Positions 42,992 through 54,497 are shown, counted from the stretch's first letter. The stretch is 64,000 bases of DNA from Bacillus sp. B1-b2 (GCF_009183415.1 NZ_WEHU01000003.1:124001-188000); one strand, 5' to 3'. Notes: generated by a model from the sequence alone, not told the origin. Translations and numbers: made by a program.

Positions 42992-44026
42992 TTAATCTTT
43001 CTTCTGACCAGAGAGTTTTGCCCTATCATCTGCTAACGGCACTTGTTCCACCCAATTATTTTTAATCATTAACTTATAACCATCTTTCAGAAAATCTGTT
43101 AGTTCCAATAATAATCTAGAAAAATTCACTCCTAAATCATATCTCTGACTTGTTCCAATTGCTGTACCGTAAAGTCCCAGTTGTGTAGAGCCTATCACCA
43201 TTTTTTGATACATCATAAGTCGATCAGAGAAAGGGGAAACGGTTGAACTAGTGATTTCCGATTCCTCAGACTTTGGGGAAGGTAGCTGTTCTTTTGACAA
43301 TAATGATTCTAAAATTTCAACGTGCTTACTGATGACCTTTACCCCACGCCATAAAAAATCCTTCACTTCCTGTGATTTAGAAACTTGGGAAAATCCAATA
43401 CACAAAGCTCTGTCCAACTGTCCTTTTTTTATATCCCAATATATATTGCTAATTTCAATACAATTTAGTGGCCTTTCACCACCAAGAATGCCTTGCAGGA
43501 AGCTTTTTGACTCAACAAACTCATAGCTAGTTGGTGGATTAATAAACGGCGGTCTTGATGCAATTCCTTTTTCCAAAAGTAAATCTAAAGAATCGTTAAA
43601 AAGGTCCATTGTTTCATTCTGACATTGAACAAAATAATCACGGATATCTCTTCTCATATTGCATGATAGAGCAGCTGCATATCCTGCCATGCCATGAATA
43701 CTCGCTATGTATGTATAAGTCACACTAAATTCATCTGAGAATAAACGAGGAGCCTCCAGATTAACATCTTTATCCGTAAAACCATGTGGAATAGGGAATT
43801 TTTCTGCCACAAAGAACTCTTTTATTTTTATAATATGTCCTTCGGCTAAGCTTAAAGCAAATTGTAAAATAGGGCGGACTGATTTATCTTCAACAATATG
43901 AAGCATGTATTTAAAAATACAGATAGCCATCGTGTCATTTTGGTATTGTGTCCAAAGATTTGCAATTTCAGGGGCAGTAAGCCTTGAATTATGAGTTGTT
44001 TTGCCATTTTTATTTAAGCCAATCAC
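42992..44026 (-). CDS. DUF3231 family protein
   Basis: This 344-residue soluble protein consists of two tandem all-helical domains of ferritin-like or CotF-like character. Repeats are visible: LWTQYQNDTMAICIFKYML-like (about 25-45) in the first half and IYWDIKKGQLDRALCIGFSQ-like (about 195-215) in the second, with SLAEGHIIKIKEFF and FSDEFSVTYTY. This fits DUF3231, a Bacillus family often linked to sporulation or general stress, function unknown. GTG at 44026 is preferred because AAAGGAAA lies 7 bases upstream. Single-gene unit. Confidence 0.8.
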   Translation of the reverse strand: MIGLNKNGKTTHNSRLTAPEIANLWTQYQNDTMAICIFKYMLHIVEDKSVRPILQFALSLAEGHIIKIKEFFVAEKFPIPHGFTDKDVNLEAPRLFSDEFSVTYTYIASIHGMAGYAAALSCNMRRDIRDYFVQCQNETMDLFNDSLDLLLEKGIASRPPFINPPTSYEFVESKSFLQGILGGERPLNCIEISNIYWDIKKGQLDRALCIGFSQVSKSQEVKDFLWRGVKVISKHVEILESLLSKEQLPSPKSEESEITSSTVSPFSDRLMMYQKMVIGSTQLGLYGTAIGTSQRYDLGVNFSRLLLELTDFLKDGYKLMIKNNWVEQVPLADDRAKLSGQKKD

Positions 44027-44044
44027 AGAATCATTTCCTTTCAA

Positions 44045-44449
44045 AAATTACATTACTTAATGTTACTAAATTAATATGTATATAACCTTTACTTTTCCTA
44101 TTTTTCATTAAAATATGTAAGATGTATAGAAACTTAAAGTGTGCTTTATTGATTTCCAAGACAGAAAAGCAAAGATTCATATACATGAAACACTAAAAAT
44201 ATATAAGAATTCTTTAAAATAACGAATCCAGTCTTAGTGTTCATTATTTTGTAAGTAGACAAAAAAGCCATTTCCTAGATAGGATAATGACTTTTATTCT
44301 CTCCTGGATTCTTCTTCTATTTATCTGCTTTTATACGCTTAGAACAAGATACTGGTAGTAAACAAAATTTTAATTATGTTTATTCTTTCACTCACTTAGC
44401 CCTCTATAATTTAAGTACAATTATTCACATCTATGTGAGACACATATAT
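44045..44449. other. Gap with a weak hairpin
   Basis: An imperfect hairpin (AAAAAGCCATTTCCTA / TAGGATAATGACTTTT, about 44262-44296) is the only structure seen. No gene is supported. Confidence 0.45.
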
Positions 44450-44454
44450 AGAAA

Positions 44455-44476
44455 AATAAGCTGCCATTTGGCAGTT
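44455..44476 (-). terminator. Terminator of the alpha/beta hydrolase gene
   Basis: CTGCCATTTGGCAG (minus strand CTGCCAAATGGCAG, then CTTATTTTTC) lies directly after the 44481 stop codon. Confidence 0.75.
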
Positions 44477-44480
44477 ACAG

Positions 44481-45353
44481 CTAAGGAACCATATTACTTT
44501 GAGATTTAAGAAAAGATATCAGTTTTTGGTTAACTTTTTTTGCTGATTTTCCAATCCAAATTAAATGTCCCCATGTATCCACTAAATATAACTCTGATTT
44601 CGCTATTTTTTTTTGAGCAGTCTGTGGATGTTCAAGTGAAATAAAACCGTCATTTACACTGTGAATAATAAGAGTTGAACTTTTGATCGATTTAAAATCT
44701 TGGTCCTTTATTTCTTTAGATTGCTTTAAATCAATAAGGAAACCATGACCAGAACGTTGACGTGCATTCATCTTTTTAAATTCTATAACATCGCTAACTT
44801 CAGATTTAAGTTGGAGCTCTTTTTTGTCAAGAGAACTAAACTGTGGAGCCATCATCTTAAACATAGCCTTCGGAAACAGATTACTAAGTCTACTAAGTAC
44901 CCTCCATGTAATCCCTTCAACAGAAGGCCGAAAAATAATATGGGCTGCTTTATACGCTAAGTCTTTATTTGTCAACCATTCCTTAGAGACTGCACTCTCT
45001 AAAATAAGACTTTTTACTCTTTCTGGATACAAAGACGCAAAACGTATTCCAGTTGGACCGCCAGCTGAAATTGCTATCACATGAACTTGATCTATTTGTA
45101 GGTGTTTCAGTAAATTTACATAATACCCACAAGCCTTTGTTAAGCTTTCTCCTACTTCCTTAGATGTTCTTCCATACCCTGCTCTTGAAGGGGTAATTAT
45201 GGAGTAACCACTATCTAGTAGTGATTTATATCCAAATTCTTCGTTACAATTTGAGTGACCACCGTGAAAAATTAAAATTGGCTCTCCTTTACCGACCAAT
45301 GAATATTCAATTGTTATTCCTTCTATAGAATATTTCTCGATTGTTCGTTCCAT
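44481..45353 (-). CDS. Alpha/beta hydrolase
   Basis: This 290-residue hydrolase has the oxyanion segment ILIFHGGHSNCNEEFG (about 22-37), SRAGYGRTSK, the nucleophile elbow AISAGG with Ser near 98, a cap region (about 130-200), and the late motifs LIIHSVNDGFISLEH (Asp near 236) and DTWGHLIW (His near 264). ATG at 45353 is chosen because GGAG lies 8 bases upstream. The substrate is unknown; relatives include esterases and haloperoxidase-like enzymes. No signal peptide. Confidence 0.83.
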   Translation of the reverse strand: MERTIEKYSIEGITIEYSLVGKGEPILIFHGGHSNCNEEFGYKSLLDSGYSIITPSRAGYGRTSKEVGESLTKACGYYVNLLKHLQIDQVHVIAISAGGPTGIRFASLYPERVKSLILESAVSKEWLTNKDLAYKAAHIIFRPSVEGITWRVLSRLSNLFPKAMFKMMAPQFSSLDKKELQLKSEVSDVIEFKKMNARQRSGHGFLIDLKQSKEIKDQDFKSIKSSTLIIHSVNDGFISLEHPQTAQKKIAKSELYLVDTWGHLIWIGKSAKKVNQKLISFLKSQSNMVP

Positions 45354-46552
45354 ACTATCAACTCCCATAGTGATTCTACGAGTTCCTTGACTAAATGTTT
45401 CATAAATCCATAATATATTTTATTAGATAGGAAAGTAGAAAGAAGCATTTAAGTTTGAGCAATCGAATTGTATAGGCAGAAAGTGACTTTGTTATGTTAG
45501 TTGTTCTTCTACGCAATTTTGATACAAATCATTAAAGATTCGAAGCCCTTGTTTTCTTAAACATTAGAAAAAGCTACTTAATAATTAGTTAGGGTGCTCA
45601 TTATGTTAAAGTCGGTCCATTCAGTACTTTCCTTTTAAAATTTGAACAAAAATGGATACTCTTCATTCTTTAATAATTTGGATTTGGTAATACTGAGTTT
45701 ATCCCACCTTTTTGTTTAGGTAATTTTTCGGTTGATGTTTTCCCTGTAACTCTAGGAACCAAAAATACGATGGAAGAAATGGGAAGGATACAGAAGATTA
45801 CATTTCTAATGTTTCCTGTATTAGCTGAGACTTCTCCATTGCTTACCACCAAAAAACACCACCTTTTTTTATATTTTTATTTTAATCTAAGAAATTCCTC
45901 AACTAGCTTCCTTAATAACCACACTGAATACACAGTTTCACACACAGTAAATGAGCATTAACTCATAAACAAATCGTTAATCTTTTTAACCTTCATTTTA
46001 ACTAAAGAAAACATCTCATTTGTTATTCGAACCACATTCAAATAATACAGGAATACTTCTCCAAAAGTGGCTGAAGTACTCTAAAAAAATAAAAATACAT
46101 ATGTACGCTCCTGTTCCTTAATTAAAGGAAGTAGGAATTCCCTTTTTGTTTCAGAACAAAAATTACTCTTTTTCTTACAGAATATGAAAATGCGAACTCA
46201 CATAGAAAATATTTATCTCTATCATTCTACACAAAGAAATAAATTACTTTCATTTCCAGTTAAAACAGAAATTATTTTCCTCATTGAAATTTTAAAATGG
46301 GTTGGAAATGAAACAGTAAATCTTGGCTTTAAGGCGCTACCTGTTGCAAATGGTGAGATTTGAACATCTGTTATATGATGTTTTAACTGTAGTTATAAAG
46401 GAAGAACATCTCTCTAACAATAAGTCTAGCAATCCTCTAAAAGACTTTGTTTGGGAATCCTTTTTTATGATTTCAAGTTATATGTGGATAATATAACCTA
46501 CGATATAACACAATATAGATGTTTATACAATTCAAGAAAGTAGGTGTACTAC
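45354..46552. other. 1.2-kb gene-poor stretch upstream of the PTS operon
   Basis: Two weak frames are visible. A 60-codon minus-strand frame (45670-45852) has a hydrophobic middle, and a plus-strand frame near 46340-46500 (LQMVRFEHLLYDVLTVVIKE...) has no start; either may be a gene remnant. Repeat-family pieces occur near 46040-46140 (ACAGGAATACTTCTCC, then CTCCTGTTCCTTAATTAAAGGAAGTAGG). No antiterminator hairpin of the BglG/LicT type or clear cre box was found ahead of the PTS gene. Confidence 0.4.
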
Positions 46553-48472
46553 ATGAAATATGAACAGCTTGCAAAAGATATTTTGCAAAATATAGGGGGG
46601 AAGGAAAATGTTAACAGTGTCGTTCATTGTATCACTCGTTTACGCTTTAAGTTAAAAGATGAAAGTAAAGCTAATACAGATGTCATTAAAAATATGGAAG
46701 GTGTAGTAACCGTCATGAAAAGTGGTGGCCAGTACCAAGTGGTCATCGGAAATCATGTACCCGATGTATATAAGGCTGTTGTTGAGGTCGGTGGTTTTCA
46801 TAACCAAACTAATGATGAAAAAGCAGATGGTAAGAAACAAGGAATATTTAATCAATTTATAGATATTATATCCAGTATTTTCACACCAGTTTTAGGCGTA
46901 CTAGCAGCAACAGGGATGATTAAAGGATTTAATGCATTATTTTTAGCATTGGGTTGGCTAGATACAACTGCTGGAACCTATCAAATCTTAAATGCGCTTG
47001 GAGATTCATTGTTTTATTTCTTCCCGATATTCCTAGGTTATACAGCAAGTAAAAAGTTCGGAGGTACAACGTTTATTGGGATGGTAATTGGTGCATCTCT
47101 TGTTTACCCCACATTAACGACATTAACAACAGGAACGCCTATTACCACATTATTTTCAGGATCTGTTTTTCAGTCACCTGTTTATATTACTTTCTTAGGT
47201 GTTCCAGTGATTCTTATGAGCTACGCATCCTCTGTCATTCCTATTATACTGGCAGCTTATTTTGGTGCGAAGCTTGAGAAGTTTTTCCGAAAAGTAATAC
47301 CAGATGTCGTTAAAACTTTTTTAGTACCTTTTTTTACTCTATTAATAGCTGTACCAATCACATTTCTAGTAATAGGACCAGTTGCAACTTGGGCAGGAGT
47401 ATTAATTGGACAAGCAACCCTTTGGCTCTACAACCTAAGTCCTATCATCGCAGGAATATTCGTTGGTGGATTATGGCAAGTTTTTGTTATATTTGGTTTG
47501 CATTGGGGGCTGGTACCGATCGCTATCAACAATCTAACTGTACACGGAGCAGATCCAATATTAGGTACCATGTTCGGAGCTTCTTTTGCACAAATCGGAG
47601 CCGTTCTTGGTGTATGGTTAAAAACTAAGCAACAAAAATACAAATCATTAAGCATACCTGCTTTTATCTCAGGCATATTCGGTGTTACTGAACCAGCTAT
47701 TTACGGTATCACACTACCATTGAAAAAACCATTTATTATCAGTTGTATTGCGGCAGCTGTTGGTGGTGGAATTCTTGGTTATACTAACTCTCAAATATAT
47801 ATGGTAGGTGGATTAGGGATATTTGGTATTCCGACTTATATAGACCCTAAAGAAGGGATTACTTTTGGATTTTGGGGTGCAATCATCTCCATTGTTATTG
47901 CTTTTATTTTGGCTTTTATACTTACTTACTTGTTTGGAAATAGCCGTGAAGAAAGTACAAGTAACAATACAAAGGAAAATATCGAAACTAAACCACCAGT
48001 TCAAATTGCGGATGAAGTTCTATATAGTCCAATAACTGGCGAAATTTCCCCATTATCAGAGCTTAAAGATGAAGCCTTTGCAACTGGAGCACTCGGCAAA
48101 GGTACAGCAATTGAACCAGATGAAGGAAAAGTTTACTCACCTACAGATGGTACTGTAACTGCATTATTTCCTACAAACCATGCAATAGGTATTACTTCCA
48201 CAAAAGGAGCAGAGATTTTAATCCATATAGGACTAGATACTGTCGAATTGAATGGGAAATATTTTAACGCACATGTCAGTCTGGGTTCCAAAGTCAAAAA
48301 AGGACAACTTCTTATTGACTTTGATTTACATGAAATAACGAAAGCAGGTTATGTTGTCTCTACCCCTGTTATTGTTACAAATCAGGGAGATTTTGAACAA
48401 ATTATCTCGATTGATCAAAAGCAAATTAAGGTAGGAGAAAAGTTTATTGAGGTGAAAGCAAAACTTAAATAA
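46553..48472 (+). CDS. bglP: Beta-glucoside PTS transporter, EIIBCA
   Basis: This 639-residue permease imports and phosphorylates beta-glucosides such as salicin, arbutin or cellobiose-like sugars. Domain order is B-C-A. The IIB active site is Cys26 in VVHCITRLRF. The IIC domain (about 95-460) has some ten membrane segments with SGIFGVTEPAIYG, the conserved GITEP-type motif. The IIA domain (about 490-639) has the phospho-acceptor His558 in EILIHIGLDTVEL. The ATG at 46553 is preferred to a GTG three codons upstream because of AGGTG spacing. The GH1 gene follows after 17 bases. Confidence 0.9.
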   Translation: MKYEQLAKDILQNIGGKENVNSVVHCITRLRFKLKDESKANTDVIKNMEGVVTVMKSGGQYQVVIGNHVPDVYKAVVEVGGFHNQTNDEKADGKKQGIFNQFIDIISSIFTPVLGVLAATGMIKGFNALFLALGWLDTTAGTYQILNALGDSLFYFFPIFLGYTASKKFGGTTFIGMVIGASLVYPTLTTLTTGTPITTLFSGSVFQSPVYITFLGVPVILMSYASSVIPIILAAYFGAKLEKFFRKVIPDVVKTFLVPFFTLLIAVPITFLVIGPVATWAGVLIGQATLWLYNLSPIIAGIFVGGLWQVFVIFGLHWGLVPIAINNLTVHGADPILGTMFGASFAQIGAVLGVWLKTKQQKYKSLSIPAFISGIFGVTEPAIYGITLPLKKPFIISCIAAAVGGGILGYTNSQIYMVGGLGIFGIPTYIDPKEGITFGFWGAIISIVIAFILAFILTYLFGNSREESTSNNTKENIETKPPVQIADEVLYSPITGEISPLSELKDEAFATGALGKGTAIEPDEGKVYSPTDGTVTALFPTNHAIGITSTKGAEILIHIGLDTVELNGKYFNAHVSLGSKVKKGQLLIDFDLHEITKAGYVVSTPVIVTNQGDFEQIISIDQKQIKVGEKFIEVKAKLK

Positions 48473-48477
48473 CTTAA

Positions 48478-49899
<1,422 letters not shown>

Positions 49900-50371
49900 T
49901 TAATAATGTTAATTAGAACTAAATATAACCACCAAAAAAGGTAACAACTGTGCATTGGGGGAGTAAATCCCCCCATAATTAATTCAAACCATGTTTTTTT
50001 GCAATCTAAATCCAAGTAATCCAGCTATTACAAACAATTCAGGTTTGCTCCAGTAATTAAAACCTCTTTCCATTATGAATGATTATCCTTTAATCCCCTT
50101 ACTTAAATAGATTTTATATGAACTACTATACCTTGCTTCGTTAAAAGCACCGAAAGCTAAGTAAGAAAACCCACTTGACATAACAAATATAAGCATTAAC
50201 TTCTAGATTGAGCGTTAATATGCATTGTACGAATTCGTTCTTGAAGTGATATAAGATTCTACTGGATAATATAAGAAATGTCCTGTATTTATAGACTCAT
50301 TCCTATTTTCCTACTGGAGTATTAACTTATACTCTTGTTTTACTATAGACCTGTTAGCACAAGCATTTAAA
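49900..50371. other. Gap with one hairpin
   Basis: TGGGGGA-GTAAA-TCCCCCCA at about 49954-49975 can end bgl transcription, though the T-run is poor. Otherwise no gene or clear element is visible. Confidence 0.5.
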
Positions 50372-50770
50372 CTATTTAATTGCTATGTGAATCTCCATTT
50401 GACCGTTAGGATAATATTTTTCAAAATCATATGAGTAAGCTCTCTCCAAAATCCCTTTCTCTTCACGCCCCCATATCTCCTTCCAAGCATTAAGTATTCC
50501 ATATTCATCTGATGTATCCACTTCAAAAACTTCATATTTACTGGTGTTCGGAATTTTCATTTGGGATTGGTTATCACTACCTTCTATTGCTACGCTTAAA
50601 GTATAATCGCTTTTATAATCACTCTCGTAATCATAATACAGACCAAATGTAACCTCATCCTGATTATTCAAAAGACTTGATGCTTCTTTCCACATTTCTG
50701 TAATCTTTTGCATAATAGCTTCATCTTTAAAATTATTAGTTCTAACACTCTTAATTATGTTTAGGTTCAA
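50372..50770 (-). CDS. GyrI-like / effector-binding domain protein
   Basis: This 132-residue protein fits the AraC effector-binding (GyrI-like, SOUL-type) fold: it starts directly with the domain, has TFGLYYDYESDYKSDYTL, then KYEVFEVDTSDEYGILNAWKEIW and ends with ERAYSYDFEKYYPNG and MEIHIAIK. The last block (Y-D-F-E-x-Y plus a final IHIAI strand) is the family hallmark. Stand-alone members bind small molecules or hydrolyse drugs such as cyclopropanoid toxins, but the ligand here is unknown. TTG start with AAAGGGG upstream. Confidence 0.82.
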   Translation of the reverse strand: MNLNIIKSVRTNNFKDEAIMQKITEMWKEASSLLNNQDEVTFGLYYDYESDYKSDYTLSVAIEGSDNQSQMKIPNTSKYEVFEVDTSDEYGILNAWKEIWGREEKGILERAYSYDFEKYYPNGQMEIHIAIK

Positions 50771-50839
50771 TAGAGTTACCCCTTTCGATGTTTTTATTTA
50801 CTTTATTCTACAAAAAACAAATTTCACCTTCTAATTTTA

Positions 50840-50920
50840 CAAACCTGCCACTATAGCGGATATTAGAGAAATGCTCCACTTTATTTAAGGAACCCCTGTT
50901 ACTTAAATATCCTTCATATC
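50840..50920. repeat. Dispersed intergenic repeat, degenerate copy
   Basis: ACAAACCTGCCACTATAGCGGATATTAG followed by AAATGCTCCACTTTATTTAAGGAACCCCTGTTACTTAA matches the family's modules in degenerate form. Confidence 0.4.
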
Positions 50921-50943
50921 ACTTAATACAAAAAATTTATTTT

Positions 50944-51173
50944 TTATTGGCTTTCTTTGTCAATAAATCGTAGCATTCCTTTTCCAATGGATATAACATC
51001 TTCTTGATTAAAAATAATACAGGCTGTTCCTCCAACATACTTCTCACATTCAAACTCACCAAGAACTGTCACGACCCCTTTTCAAAAAGATAAATGAGTT
51101 CACCGCTATGTTCCTCAATAGCACTTAATTCGTTGTGTAAATATGCTTTAATCGGTTTATCGTATAATATCAT
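50944..51173 (-). pseudogene. Frameshifted small protein gene
   Basis: From ATG 51173 the frame reads MILYDKPIKAYLHNELSA... up to YLFEKG and then hits a stop. Shifting by one base within the GGGG run near 51076 opens VVTVLGEFECEKYVGG... to a stop at 50944. The joined product would be about 76 residues, ending in RFIDKESQ. The clean continuation in the shifted frame argues for a one-base loss in a real gene. The family is not recognised. It lies beside another decayed small gene. Confidence 0.6.
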
Positions 51174-51229
51174 ACGGATCACGCCTTTATATGTTTATAT
51201 TCATAAGTTCAATACAAACAGTTTAAATT

Positions 51230-51330
51230 CCTTCTTGAAGTATCCTGCCCCTTTTCTACCATAAGCAAGATTTCACTTATTTTAGGAATCTTGCCCCCTA
51301 TTACGTCAGAAGAAATGACTTCCCTATTAG
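51230..51330. repeat. Dispersed intergenic repeat, copy near 51.25 kb
   Basis: AGTATCCTGCCCCTTTTCTACCATAAGCAAG followed by TTAGGAATCTTGCCCCCTATTACGTCAGAAG shows both half-units in tandem. Confidence 0.55.
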
Positions 51331-51362
51331 TTAAGGTAAGTCCCAGGTAACTGAACAACATA

Positions 51363-51570
51363 TTATAATTTTGACTCAGCCCACGGACAAAAATCAATTC
51401 CTAAACTTGCAGAACCACCATCATGAATTATCAATCCGTTGTCATTATCTTTTTCATCAAATATAATTATTTTACCAGGAAAAATGAATGTCAGAGTCCC
51501 ATTGATAATAAATACTAGGAATTAAGTCCACTGTTGGAAACTTTTCATTGAGATAATGTTTTAAGTGCAT
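51363..51570 (-). pseudogene. Frameshifted DUF6980-like small protein gene
   Basis: From ATG 51570 the frame reads MHLKHYLNEKFPTVDLIPS... to DSDIHF, then meets a stop after two codons. One base off, the text continues PGKIIIFDEKDNDNGLIIHDGG, then SASLGIDFCPWAESKL and a stop at 51363. The stretch IIHDGGSxxxxIxxCPW strongly recalls DUF6980-type small proteins, whose N terminus usually has a CCxxM motif that is missing here. The gene is therefore shifted once and probably truncated at both ends. Confidence 0.6.
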
Positions 51571-51639
51571 TTATTGTTTCTCACTTTCAAAAAATCAATG
51601 TAATTTAGATTATTTAGCGCAAATAAGTATACCATTCCT

Positions 51640-51720
51640 TATTTCACTAACCTACCCTTTAGTAACGTAAGAAAAGCCACCTGAATTGGCAGCTGATTTT
51701 GATGCATACGTTAGTTGAAG
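51640..51720. repeat. Dispersed intergenic repeat with long 3' extension
   Basis: TTTAGTAACGTAAGAAAAGCCACCTGAATTGGCAGCTGATTTTGATGCATACG is close to 57640-57700 (TTTAGTAACATAAGAAAAGCCGCCTGAATTAGCAGCTGATTTTGAACATACG), so this pair shares a longer common unit. Confidence 0.65.
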
Positions 51721-51773
51721 AAGGACTTTAGAAAAGTTTATAGAATTAATTTACTTACATATGGGGGAGACAA

Positions 51774-52184
51774 ATGGAATCTATAAATAAAATTTCTTAT
51801 AAAGTAAATGAATCAATTAAAGCAGAAGAACTCTCAAAAATATTCAAAACATCTGGTATTAAAAGACCATCTGATGATCTGAATAGACTTCAACGAATGA
51901 TTAAGAATTCTAATGTATTGATTACCGCTTGGAATAATAATCAACTTATCGGAGTTGCCAGAGCTATTACCGATTATTGTTATTGCTGTTATCTATCTGA
52001 TTTAGCTGTAAATAAGAATTATCAAAACAGGGGGGTAGGCAAAGAGCTTGTAAGATTACTTAAAGAACATATTGGGGATGAAGTTGCCTTACTTCTTTTG
52101 TCTTCACCTACTGCGATGGAATACTATCCTAAAATTGGTTTTGAAAAAATAGAAAATGGTTTTAAAATTTCAAGAAAGAAATAA
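51774..52184 (+). CDS. GNAT-family N-acetyltransferase
   Basis: This 136-residue enzyme has the GNAT core: GVARAITDYCYCCYLSDLAVNKNYQNRGVGKELV covers beta strands 2-4 and the acetyl-CoA pyrophosphate loop (QNRGVGKEL, about residues 84-92), and the late EYYPKIGFEKIENGFKI strand pair. It is of the small YjdJ/PA4794-like one-domain type. The substrate is unknown. GGGGGAG precedes ATG. It is the only plus-strand gene in this neighbourhood and is monocistronic. Confidence 0.88.
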   Translation: MESINKISYKVNESIKAEELSKIFKTSGIKRPSDDLNRLQRMIKNSNVLITAWNNNQLIGVARAITDYCYCCYLSDLAVNKNYQNRGVGKELVRLLKEHIGDEVALLLLSSPTAMEYYPKIGFEKIENGFKISRKK

Positions 52185-52394
52185 TAACATTGGAGTGGCG
52201 TTTAAGTCACTTCTTTTTTTGTTCTCAAGTGCAAACCTGCTATTTTTATGACATATGAATTTACTTCATTAACAGGACAAAGAGATCATCTTCAACAATC
52301 AAATATTTATATTATGTTATTAATAGATAGCATTGTATTAAGAACCTCTTTTTTTATATTTACATGAAACAATTCGGCTAATAGAAACAACATT

Positions 52395-52490
52395 TCTTAT
52401 TTCATTAAACTGCCCCTATTCAACCATTACCAAGGCTTCGCAAATTACAGGAATCCTCCCCCTTTAGCGACATTAGTGAATTTCTTCCGA
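52395..52490. repeat. Dispersed intergenic repeat, copy near 52.4 kb
   Basis: TTAAACTGCCCCTATTCAACCATTACCAAGGC then ATTACAGGAATCCTCCCCCTTTAGCGACATTAG gives the two half-units in the same order as at 23.7 and 57.6 kb. Confidence 0.6.
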
Positions 52491-52574
52491 TTCTACTCAT
52501 TCCTACACCTATGACCATCAAGAGTCGACGGCTTACAATGGTACATTATGGTCATATTGATTAAAAATTGAAAG

Positions 52575-52605
52575 AAAAAACACCCGCTTTTGTTTAAAGG
52601 GGTGT
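52575..52605 (-). terminator. Terminator of the MacAB-like operon
   Basis: AAAAAACACCC...GGGGTGTCC: on the minus strand GACACCCC pairs with GGGTGT followed by TTTTTTC, six bases past the permease stop. Confidence 0.75.
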
Positions 52606-52611
52606 CCATTA

Positions 52612-53823
52612 CTATTCATATCTTAATGCATCAATTGGACTCAGTTTAGAAGCTTTGTTAGCTGGAAGTATACCAAAAATAATTCCTATAAACGCAGAAA
52701 ATCCTATTCCTATGAATATAACAAGCGGGCTAACTGTAGCTGTGATAGGGGATAAATTTGAAATTATTATCGCACCAATTATTGCAATACCGATACCAAT
52801 TAATCCTCCTAATAAAGTTAATGTCATCGCTTCAATAAGGAACTGCAATAAAATTTTCCCTCTTGTAGCCCCGATTGCTTTCCTTAGCCCAATCTCTCTT
52901 GTTCGCTCCGTTACTGACACAAGCATAATATTCATGACACCAATCCCTCCAACTAATAGAGATATACCAGCGATACTACCAATAAACAGTGTCATCAATG
53001 TGATTACCGTATCTACTTCCTGTTCATATTCAGAAAAGTCGTTGATTGAATACATTCCATTTTCCAGTTTTTTCTTTTCGGTTAATGCATTTGCTGCTAG
53101 CCAACCTGTTTCGGAAATTTTCTCTGAATCACTTGCTATTACTGCTAATCTCTCAATCTCCCTATTCCCAAACATCATTGAAATGACTGCTCGAGGCATA
53201 AGCATCTCTCCAACTTCACTATATTGATATTGTTCTGGAATTGGAGATACATAGATACCAATTAATTTATAAGGATTACCATTTAATTCAATAATCTCAC
53301 CAATTACATCCTCTTGATTCTTAAAAAATTTATCTCTTGCTACAGTATCAATCATGACTACTCGGTTCATACCATCATTATCTCTAGCATTTATAGGTCG
53401 ACCTTCAATGACTTGAATATTTCTTGCGGAGAAAAATTCTGGGCCTACTCCTGTTATCTCCATTTCTCCTTGCTGATCATTATAAACCATCGGACCATAG
53501 CCTTGATTTGTGGCAATAACAGCTTCCACACCTGGCACCTCTGAAAGTGTTTCTATGTCCTCAGAAGTTAATTCAGGCTCCTCCCAATACATTTCAGATT
53601 CATCTTCACCTTCAACTGGAATTGGCTCATACCAGATATCAACAGCATTTTTATCTGTACTAAATAACTCTTCCGTCATTTTTGTTTTTGCACCTTGGCC
53701 AATAGCAACAATGATGATTACTGCTGCAACACCAATAATAACTCCAAGCATTGTTAAAATAGATCGAACCTTATGTTTCCAAATCGAGGATAATGCTACT
53801 TTAAAGCTATCAAACAAATTCAT
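52612..53823 (-). CDS. MacB-like ABC permease
   Basis: This 403-residue permease has an N-terminal membrane helix (about 17-41), a large extracytoplasmic domain (about 42-270) and three C-terminal helices with the FtsX motif. Conserved parts are LTMLGVIIGVAAVI, GGIGVMNIMLVSVTERTREIGLRKAIG (given by its ends) and a terminal SPIDALRYE. It is the third gene of an adaptor-ATPase-permease operon, which overlaps the ATPase gene by four bases. Such trios in Bacillus (YknXYZ-like) export or protect against peptides and toxins rather than macrolides specifically. Confidence 0.9.
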   Translation of the reverse strand: MNLFDSFKVALSSIWKHKVRSILTMLGVIIGVAAVIIIVAIGQGAKTKMTEELFSTDKNAVDIWYEPIPVEGEDESEMYWEEPELTSEDIETLSEVPGVEAVIATNQGYGPMVYNDQQGEMEITGVGPEFFSARNIQVIEGRPINARDNDGMNRVVMIDTVARDKFFKNQEDVIGEIIELNGNPYKLIGIYVSPIPEQYQYSEVGEMLMPRAVISMMFGNREIERLAVIASDSEKISETGWLAANALTEKKKLENGMYSINDFSEYEQEVDTVITLMTLFIGSIAGISLLVGGIGVMNIMLVSVTERTREIGLRKAIGATRGKILLQFLIEAMTLTLLGGLIGIGIAIIGAIIISNLSPITATVSPLVIFIGIGFSAFIGIIFGILPANKASKLSPIDALRYE

Positions 53824-54497
53824 GGCCTACACCTCTGGTCACCTATTATTAAACCATCCTTTAAAGTAATCACCCTATTTGTATAGGCAGAAACTTCTTT
53901 CTCATGTGTAACGATCACAACCGTCTTACCTTCATTATTGAGTTGAACGAAAAGCTCCATAATCTGTTCACTTGTTTTTGAGTCAAGTGCTCCAGTTGGT
54001 TCATCCGCTAATATAATGGATGGGTTATTAACAAGTGCCCGTGCAATAGCAACGCGCTGTTTTTGTCCTCCTGATAATTCATTTGGCAAATGCTTCATCC
54101 TATCTTCTAATCCGACTTTTGAAAGCATTTGTTTTGCTCTTTCTATTCTTTCACGCTTCGATACCCCCGCATAGATAAGAGGAGCCTCTACATTTTGCAG
54201 GACATTTAATCTTGGAAGTAAAAAGAATTGCTGGAAAACAAACCCTATATGTTCATTTCTCAATTTCGTAAGCTCTTTATCTTTTGCAAGTGTTATTTTC
54301 TCTTCGCCTAATTCATACGTACCTGATGAAGGGGAATCTAAAAAACCAATAATATTCATTAAGGTTGTTTTCCCTGAACCAGAGGGTCCCATAATCGCAA
54401 CAAATTCTCCATCTTCTATTGTTAAATTAATACCGTGCAATATAGGAATTTCTAAAGATCCCTTTCCATATGCTTTTGTAATCTCACTCAATTTCAT
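53820..54497 (-). CDS. MacB-type ABC ATP-binding protein
   Basis: This 225-residue ATPase has Walker [10 protein letters not shown] (about 37-45), Q-loop [12 protein letters not shown], signature [10 protein letters not shown], Walker [13 protein letters not shown] and the H-loop VTHEKE. It is the LolD/MacB type that powers FtsX-like permeases. Its ATG at 54497 lies inside the end of the adaptor gene (14-base overlap), so translation is coupled. Confidence 0.9.
   Translation of the reverse strand: MKLSEITKAYGKGSLEIPILHGINLTIEDGEFVAIMGPSGSGKTTLMNIIGFLDSPSSGTYELGEEKITLAKDKELTKLRNEHIGFVFQQFFLLPRLNVLQNVEAPLIYAGVSKRERIERAKQMLSKVGLEDRMKHLPNELSGGQKQRVAIARALVNNPSIILADEPTGALDSKTSEQIMELFVQLNNEGKTVVIVTHEKEVSAYTNRVITLKDGLIIGDQRCRP

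Noticed and set aside
45670-45852. 60-codon minus-strand frame with a hydrophobic middle
   Set aside because: Start site poor, no family recognised, and located in a decayed intergenic region.
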